Below are positions 16,927-21,053 of a DNA stretch of 21,053 nt, piece by piece. The DNA lies in the NCBI GenBank assembly GCA_027063075.1, contig JAMOSM010000002.1:1-21053 (forward strand). The letters are read 5' to 3'. Made by a program: the position numbers and the translations under genes. The stretch is from Nautiliaceae bacterium. Its GTDB lineage: Bacteria > Campylobacterota > Campylobacteria > Campylobacterales > Nautiliaceae. Positions within the stretch are counted from its first letter, which is position 1. Each line of letters begins with the position of its first letter. The notes below the pieces were generated by a model. It was not told where the DNA came from. It was given only the letters and a program-made list of their open reading frames with translations, and did no database searches.

Positions 16927-17796
16927 ATGGTTATAAAGTATTTAGATAAAATTTATACATTTTTAGTAATAAACAGGGAATCGAGTTTTTCAAAAGCGAG
17001 TAAAGTCCTTGGTATTTCGCAACCTGCAGTTACTCAGCAGATAAGGACTTTAGAAAATTTTTTAGGGGTTAATCTGTTTGAAAGAAAAAAAAACGGCGTA
17101 GCCCTTACAAAAGACGGGCAGAATTTTTTAAAGATTGCAGAAGAATTTGAAAGATTTTTAAGAGATTTTGACAAAAAAATAGATAAGTTTAAAAAACTTG
17201 ATACCCCTTTTTTAATAGGAGCAAGTCCTACTGTAGGTAATTACAACCTCCCTGAATGCATTAAATACTTTAAAACCCTTATAAACAAAGAGATAAATTT
17301 AATTATTAAAAATAACGATGCCCTTTTTGATGATGTGAAAAATTCTGTAATAGATTTGGCTTTTGTTACAAAAAAAGTAAATAACGGACTTAATTATGTA
17401 GAGTGGCTTGAAGATGAGCTTGTTGTTTTTTCAAACAAACCTCTGCCTCCAACCCTTGAGCCTGAAGATTTAAAAGATTATAAAATGATATGCCGTGAGC
17501 CAAACTCTTCTACAAGGGAGTTTATAAAAAAAGCCTTTGAAGAGCAGCATTTTGAATGTGATACACTAAATATTTTAAGTGTCGTTCATAACTCTACTGC
17601 CTTAAAATTTACAGTAATGAATTCTCAAGAACAGGTTGTTTCAATTATCTCAAAAATGGTAATAAAAGATGAATTAAGAGAAAAAAAACTTTTTGCCGCA
17701 AGAATAAAAGGGCTTAATTTAAAAAGAAAAACTTATATTGTCTATAAAGAAGAAACAAAAGAGATAGGGGCGATACTTAAATTTATTCGCTCATAA
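16927..17796 (+). CDS. LysR-family transcriptional regulator
   Basis: A 289-residue LysR-type regulator. Its winged helix-turn-helix spans residues about 6-65, with SSFSKASKVLGISQPAVTQQ as the recognition region and IRTLENFLGVNLFERKKNGV following. A linker helix (EEFERFLRDFDKKIDKF) leads to a periplasmic-binding-like effector domain (FLIGASPTVGNYNLPECIKY, then ICREPNSSTREFIKKAF). The effector is unknown. The SxxG-NYxLP opening of the effector domain resembles the CysB/CbbR/Cj1000-like group in Campylobacterota, but I would not assign a regulon. It is divergent from uvrD across 89 bases and convergent, with a 14-base overlap, with the SspB-like gene. Neither neighbour is an obvious metabolic target. 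Confidence 0.92.
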   Translation: MVIKYLDKIYTFLVINRESSFSKASKVLGISQPAVTQQIRTLENFLGVNLFERKKNGVALTKDGQNFLKIAEEFERFLRDFDKKIDKFKKLDTPFLIGASPTVGNYNLPECIKYFKTLINKEINLIIKNNDALFDDVKNSVIDLAFVTKKVNNGLNYVEWLEDELVVFSNKPLPPTLEPEDLKDYKMICREPNSSTREFIKKAFEEQHFECDTLNILSVVHNSTALKFTVMNSQEQVVSIISKMVIKDELREKKLFAARIKGLNLKRKTYIVYKEETKEIGAILKFIRS

Positions 17797-18208
17797 ATCT
17801 TTTGTTTCTCGGGTTTAGTGCAAAAGGATTTTTTGGTTTTGGCTTTGGTTTTGGAAGGGTGGCTGCAGGATTTATAAAAAGAGGTATTGGTACATCTTCT
17901 TGATTAATTTGAATAATGTTTTCAATCGGTACTATAACCATACTTCCTATGTTTTCTTCTCCGAAACCCGCTTCAAACGCTAAATACTCTTCATCTATCC
18001 TTGCACTATCAAGCGTATAATTTGCAATAGCAAAAAGAATTACTTCTTGAAAGTTTTTCATAATCTCTTCTGGAAGGGCTGGTTTAAATTCTATTCCTTC
18101 AAGATGGCATAAAATATTAAACTCCTCTTTAGCTATTAATAAAAGTGTCAATATGCTTCTTGCGTGTGCTTTTTTAAGTCTTCTAAACTCTTCTGTTTGT
18201 ATAATCAT
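17783..18208 (-). CDS. putative SspB-like ClpXP adaptor, divergent
   Basis: A 141-residue cytoplasmic protein without signal or membrane segment. Residues 1-36 are helical (RRLKKAHARSILTLLLIAKE). The core around 46-100 follows the SspB pattern: a hydrophobic strand (EVILFAIANYTL), an acidic turn and strand (DEEYLAFEAGFGEE), then VIVPIENIIQI. In SspB the corresponding parts are IVLNIAPRAV, NDEVRFNARFGG and VSVPLAAVLAI. A Pro-Lys linker (KPKPKPKNP, 120-128) and a short tail NPRNKRFMSE follow, reminiscent of the flexible ClpX-tethering tail of SspB, though no clear LRVVK-type motif is visible. I chose ATG at 18208 because AAAGGA precedes it by seven bases; an ATG at 18229 is possible. It overlaps pepF by 26 bases. 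The assignment is my alignment by eye, not a known annotation. Confidence 0.6.
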   Translation of the reverse strand: MIIQTEEFRRLKKAHARSILTLLLIAKEEFNILCHLEGIEFKPALPEEIMKNFQEVILFAIANYTLDSARIDEEYLAFEAGFGEENIGSMVIVPIENIIQINQEDVPIPLFINPAATLPKPKPKPKNPFALNPRNKRFMSE

Positions 18209-19928
18209 TTGTAATTCCTTTAAATTCATTTACCATCTCTTTTACAACATCAATGCCTTTTTGCCAAAAATCCTCTTTTTCTATATCAAGCCCGAAAAGT
18301 TCAATAAACTGTTTTTTTGGAGGAATGCTTCCTCCTTGAGATAAAAACTCAATATACTTTTCTTCAAAGTTTTCAAATCCTTCTTTATAGAGTTTGTAAA
18401 GACTAAGTACAAGAAGCTGAGCGTATGAATATGCATAACAGTAAAAAGGTGAATGGATAAAGTGAGGAATATAGCTCCACCAGATTTTATAGTTATCAGT
18501 TAAATATACGCTCTCTTTAAACATTTTCTGGTTTTCTTCCATCCATATTTTATTAAACTCTTCAGGTTTTAGCTCATCAAAACTATGAACTCTTCTTTCA
18601 AAATTTGTAAATACAATCTGTCTAAAAAGAGTTGCAAAGATATCTTCAAGTTTTGCCGCGTATGTTTCTATAAGCTCTTCTTTATTTAAAGATTTTTTAA
18701 TCTCTTCAAACAAAAGCATTTCTGCAAAAATACTTGCAGTCTCGGCAGTTGTTAAAGGAGTGTCCTGATTTAGATATCCAACTTCCCTTGCAAGATACTG
18801 ATGAATTGCGTGACCAAGTTCGTGGGCTAATGTAAAAACATCTCTTCTTTTGTTTGTATAGTTTAAAAGTACATAAGGGTGTGCCGCAGGGGTTGCTGAA
18901 TGTGAGAATGCTCCTCCTCTTTTTCCTTCTTTTGGATATACATCAATCCATTTCTCATCAAATGCTTTTAAGGCTATTTTATAAAAAGTAGGTGAGAAGT
19001 TTTTAAACGCCCTTAATACCAGCTCTTTTGCCTCTTCAAAAGAAATTTCCGGAGTTTTGTCACTTAATTTAATAGGGGCGTATCTGTCATAGTCATACAG
19101 CTTTTCATATCCTAAAAGCTCTTTTTTTGTTTTATAATATTCAGCCACAATGTCTGTATTTTCATTAACGGTGTTAATTAAAGCATCAACGCTTTTTTTG
19201 CTTACTTTGTTTGCTAAATGCCTTGGTTCTTCAGGTTCGTCATATCCTCTTATATCGATATAGTCTATTTTCCAGTCTTTTTTTACCTGATTGTAAATAA
19301 AGCTAAGTAGGTTTTGATGAGGTTTTAGACCTAAAGTAAGGCTGACTTGAGCTTTTTTTCTCTCATCTCTATTTGGTGAATATAGCTTACTTAAAATCTC
19401 CTCTTCGCTTAAATATTCTCCTTCAAAAAAGAATTTAAGTCTGCTTAAAGTTTCATCAAAAAGTCTGTTAAACGCAGAAGATGATGTTAAATCTTTTTTC
19501 ATTAATATTTTTTCTTCTTTTTCACTAAGTTTATAAGGAGCTTCTTCCTGCAGATGAAGCAGATAATATTTATAAATTCCGGCATTGTCGATAAATCTTT
19601 GCTGTTTATCAATTGGCAGGTGAATAAATTCAAGTTCAAACCAGATTAAATGCTCTTCCGCCTTTGTTGCAAGTTCTTGAAATTTTGCAAGAAAATTGCC
19701 TTTGCTTGAATCTGTTGCAAAAATCAGATAGATGTAAGTAAGAGCCCTTCCTATGTTTTCCCAGATATCTTCATACTCTTTTAAAACTTCTATAAACTCT
19801 TCGGGAGTTAATGTATAAAGACGGTTTTTATATTTTTTTTCAAACTCTTTTGCTCTGAATATTGCCTGTTTTAAAAATTCTTCAGCTTCAGGAATAGAGT
19901 CAAAAAGTGCAGATAAGTCCCAGTTCAT
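18183..19928 (-). CDS. pepF: M3-family oligoendopeptidase F-like metallopeptidase
   Basis: Cytoplasmic zinc peptidase that cuts short peptides, helping recycle peptides left by ATP-dependent proteases. The 581-residue length and sequence fit PepF. The zinc motif HELGH is at 369-373, and the third ligand fits E396 in TTAETASIFAE. Other family blocks are RGGAFSHSATPAAHPYVLLN (337-356) and the C-terminal FIHSPFYCYAYSYAQLL. The N-terminal 300 residues form the helical substrate-restricting lobe. AAGGA is five bases before the ATG. It follows the pabC-like gene by 12 bases and overlaps the SspB-like gene downstream. A possible internal promoter lies in the last codons of the pabC-like gene. Confidence 0.93.
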   Translation of the reverse strand: MNWDLSALFDSIPEAEEFLKQAIFRAKEFEKKYKNRLYTLTPEEFIEVLKEYEDIWENIGRALTYIYLIFATDSSKGNFLAKFQELATKAEEHLIWFELEFIHLPIDKQQRFIDNAGIYKYYLLHLQEEAPYKLSEKEEKILMKKDLTSSSAFNRLFDETLSRLKFFFEGEYLSEEEILSKLYSPNRDERKKAQVSLTLGLKPHQNLLSFIYNQVKKDWKIDYIDIRGYDEPEEPRHLANKVSKKSVDALINTVNENTDIVAEYYKTKKELLGYEKLYDYDRYAPIKLSDKTPEISFEEAKELVLRAFKNFSPTFYKIALKAFDEKWIDVYPKEGKRGGAFSHSATPAAHPYVLLNYTNKRRDVFTLAHELGHAIHQYLAREVGYLNQDTPLTTAETASIFAEMLLFEEIKKSLNKEELIETYAAKLEDIFATLFRQIVFTNFERRVHSFDELKPEEFNKIWMEENQKMFKESVYLTDNYKIWWSYIPHFIHSPFYCYAYSYAQLLVLSLYKLYKEGFENFEEKYIEFLSQGGSIPPKKQFIELFGLDIEKEDFWQKGIDVVKEMVNEFKGITNDYTNRRV

Positions 19929-19940
19929 TTATTTCCTTTT

Positions 19941-20525
19941 TTAGTTAATTATATCAAAATCTTCAATTTCTCTAAATCCTAAAATTGCGTTAATCATTGC
20001 TATTTTTTTAAAATATTTTAAATCTGCTTTATGAATGTCAGTTAATTTTATTTTTTTTTCGTTTAAAAGTTTTTCTCTCACTGTGCCTTTTAAAAGAGGG
20101 TTTTTTGGACTTAGCCATTCTTTGCCTGTAAAAAATGCAAGGTTTGATATGGTTGTATCTGTAATTAAACCGTTTTTAACTAAAATAAATTCATCAAAAT
20201 TTGGGTATTTTTGGTAGAGGTTTTCAAAATTTTTTCTGTTTTTATATTTAAATGAGTAGTTAAAATTAATATCTATTGTTTTAAATTTTTTAAACTCTCT
20301 TTTTTTAATATCAAAAAGCTCAATCTCTTTTATTCCAAATTGATTGTAAGTAACTCTTACTCTTAATGGCTTTTGTTTAAATGTGAATTTTTCTTTTAGT
20401 TTTTCCCACTCTTTTTGGTTAAATTTCCATTTAAAAAACTTAAAAGTATTTTCAACTCTTTTTAAATGATATTTAAAATTTTTAATGTTACTGTTTGTAA
20501 CAAGCATTGTTTCAATTAATTCCAT
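19941..20525 (-). CDS. pabC: class IV aminotransferase fold protein, probable 4-amino-4-deoxychorismate lyase
   Basis: Pyridoxal-phosphate enzyme of the branched-chain aminotransferase/PabC fold, probably releasing pyruvate from aminodeoxychorismate to give p-aminobenzoate for folate. At 194 residues it is short, as in the single-domain Campylobacterota versions; E. coli PabC has about 270. The start has HLKRVENTFKFF (H20, R23). KYKNR at 93-97 fits the K-x-x-N-R motif with catalytic K93, and LITDTTISNLAFF (120-132) is the cofactor-binding segment with Asp in place of the usual Glu. NPLLKGTVREKLL (142-154) is the substrate-side motif. A D-amino-acid or branched-chain transaminase is less likely at this size. 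GGAGGA precedes the ATG by about five bases. Confidence 0.82.
   Translation of the reverse strand: MELIETMLVTNSNIKNFKYHLKRVENTFKFFKWKFNQKEWEKLKEKFTFKQKPLRVRVTYNQFGIKEIELFDIKKREFKKFKTIDINFNYSFKYKNRKNFENLYQKYPNFDEFILVKNGLITDTTISNLAFFTGKEWLSPKNPLLKGTVREKLLNEKKIKLTDIHKADLKYFKKIAMINAILGFREIEDFDIIN
19948..19956 (-). promoter_or_regulatory. possible internal promoter for pepF
   Basis: The minus strand reads TGATATAAT, an exact extended -10 preceded by TTT. It lies in the final codons (DFDII) of the pabC-like gene, about 20 bases before the pepF ATG. Coding constraint alone could produce it. Confidence 0.45.
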
Positions 20526-20545
20526 TTTTCCTCCAGTGATTAAAA

Positions 20546-20551
20546 TTTATA
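20546..20551 (-). promoter_or_regulatory. -10 promoter of the pabC-pepF operon
   Basis: TATAAA on the minus strand, about 20 bases before the ATG at 20525, followed by the strong ribosome-binding site GGAGGA. No -35 is clear. It shares a 92-base intergenic region with the divergent glnA promoter. Confidence 0.45.
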
Positions 20552-20584
20552 CACTTTTTAAGAAAAATTTTACTTTAAGTTAGT

Positions 20585-20590
20585 TATAAT
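20585..20590 (+). promoter_or_regulatory. -10 promoter of glnA
   Basis: TATAAT within TTAGTTATAATTAT, 27 bases before the glnA ATG, then AAAAGGAG as ribosome-binding site. The upstream region is T-rich with no good -35. I see no sigma-54 (GG-N10-GC) site, so NtrC-type control is not suggested by this stretch. Confidence 0.6.
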
Positions 20591-20617
20591 TATTTCAAAT
20601 TTTCAAAAGGAGAGCAA

Positions 20618-21053
20618 ATGAAAATAAAAGAATTTATTCAGGAATGTAAAGATAGAGAAATTGAATTTGTCGATTTTAGATTTACAGATATTAAAGGTGT
20701 ATGGCATCACGTAACTTATGATATTGATGCAATTGATGAAGACTTATTAAGAAACGGTCTTCCGTTTGATGGTAGCTCAATTCCTGCATGGCAGCCTATT
20801 AACGAATCAGATATGGTATTAAAACCAGACCTTGAAATTGGAACACATTTTGTAGACCCATTTACAGCAGACCCTACAATGGTAGTATTTTGTGATGTTT
20901 ACAATACTGACGGAACTCCTTATGAAAAATGTCCAAGAAGTATTGCAAAAAGGGCTTTAAAATATATGGAAGAACAAGGTATAGCTGATACTGCATATTT
21001 TGGACCTGAGAATGAATTTTTCGTATTTGAAAATGTAGTAGTTAGAGATGAAA
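20618..21053 (+). CDS. glnA: glutamine synthetase type I (N-terminal part)
   Basis: Makes glutamine from glutamate, ammonia and ATP; the central ammonium-assimilation enzyme, cytoplasmic and dodecameric. The 145 codons in the window start [20 protein letters not shown], followed by [14 protein letters not shown] (beta-grasp N-terminal domain), [20 protein letters not shown], and [11 protein letters not shown]. The first catalytic-domain motif, [10 protein letters not shown], holds the metal-binding Glu residues. The family is about 470 residues, so roughly two thirds lie beyond the edge. AAGGAG lies five bases before the ATG at 20618. The adenylylation-loop Tyr, which would show whether it is regulated by GlnE, is outside the window. 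Confidence 0.98.
   Translation, partial: MKIKEFIQECKDREIEFVDFRFTDIKGVWHHVTYDIDAIDEDLLRNGLPFDGSSIPAWQPINESDMVLKPDLEIGTHFVDPFTADPTMVVFCDVYNTDGTPYEKCPRSIAKRALKYMEEQGIADTAYFGPENEFFVFENVVVRDE

Noticed and set aside
20526..20617. Possible nitrogen-regulated sigma-54 site or riboswitch before glnA
   Set aside because: No GG-N10-GC pair or structured leader is visible; a TATAAT box and a leader of about 20 bases explain the start.

Overview
This AT-rich window looks like chromosome of a Campylobacterota (Epsilonproteobacteria) bacterium. The tgt / COG3400-type protein / aroB / MscS order matches, from memory, the Helicobacter pylori HP0281-HP0284 block. The short leaders, strong extended -10 promoters and flaG-fliD-fliS and uvrD-truB-csrA-ispE clusters also fit this phylum. 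A deep-branching thermophilic or vent group such as Nautiliales is my guess, not something shown by the sequence. Coding density is very high and the longest gene-free stretch is under 100 bases. I see no tRNA, rRNA, CRISPR array, insertion sequence or phage gene.

Layout. (1) 1-616, minus: start of metE (cobalamin-independent methionine synthase), running off the left edge. (2) 661-6321, minus: one operon-like run with 4-35 base overlaps, transcribed in the order COG3400/RCK_C protein, aroB, MscS-type channel, family 4 uracil-DNA glycosylase, then an unrecognised secreted protein. (3) 6388-7509, plus: tgt, divergent from that run across a nearly palindromic two-way promoter. (4) 7493-10294, minus: small unknown protein, rsmD, a lipoprotein and a PilZ c-di-GMP receptor. 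(5) 10382-13085, plus: flagellar filament-cap operon flaG, fliD, fliS and a small FliT-position protein, behind a sigma-28-like promoter. (6) 13075-16837, minus: uvrD, truB, csrA, ispE. (7) 16927-17796, plus: LysR regulator. (8) 17783-20525, minus: pabC-like lyase, pepF oligopeptidase, and a small protein that I think is a divergent SspB-like ClpXP adaptor. (9) 20618-end, plus: start of glnA.

Most of this is housekeeping: methionine, shikimate, isoprenoid, folate and glutamine synthesis, tRNA and rRNA modification, DNA repair and flagellar assembly. Two proteins stand out. The first is the SspB-like protein next to pepF; it would extend a proteolysis adaptor family, best known from alpha-, beta- and gamma-proteobacteria, into this phylum. 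The second is the secreted protein at 661-1809, which carries eight acidic N-glycosylation sequons of the Campylobacter PglB type. Regulatory architecture is also notable: a recurrent TGATATAAT extended -10 on the minus strand, and 3' overlap of every convergent gene pair. I see no strong evidence of an entirely new multi-gene system.
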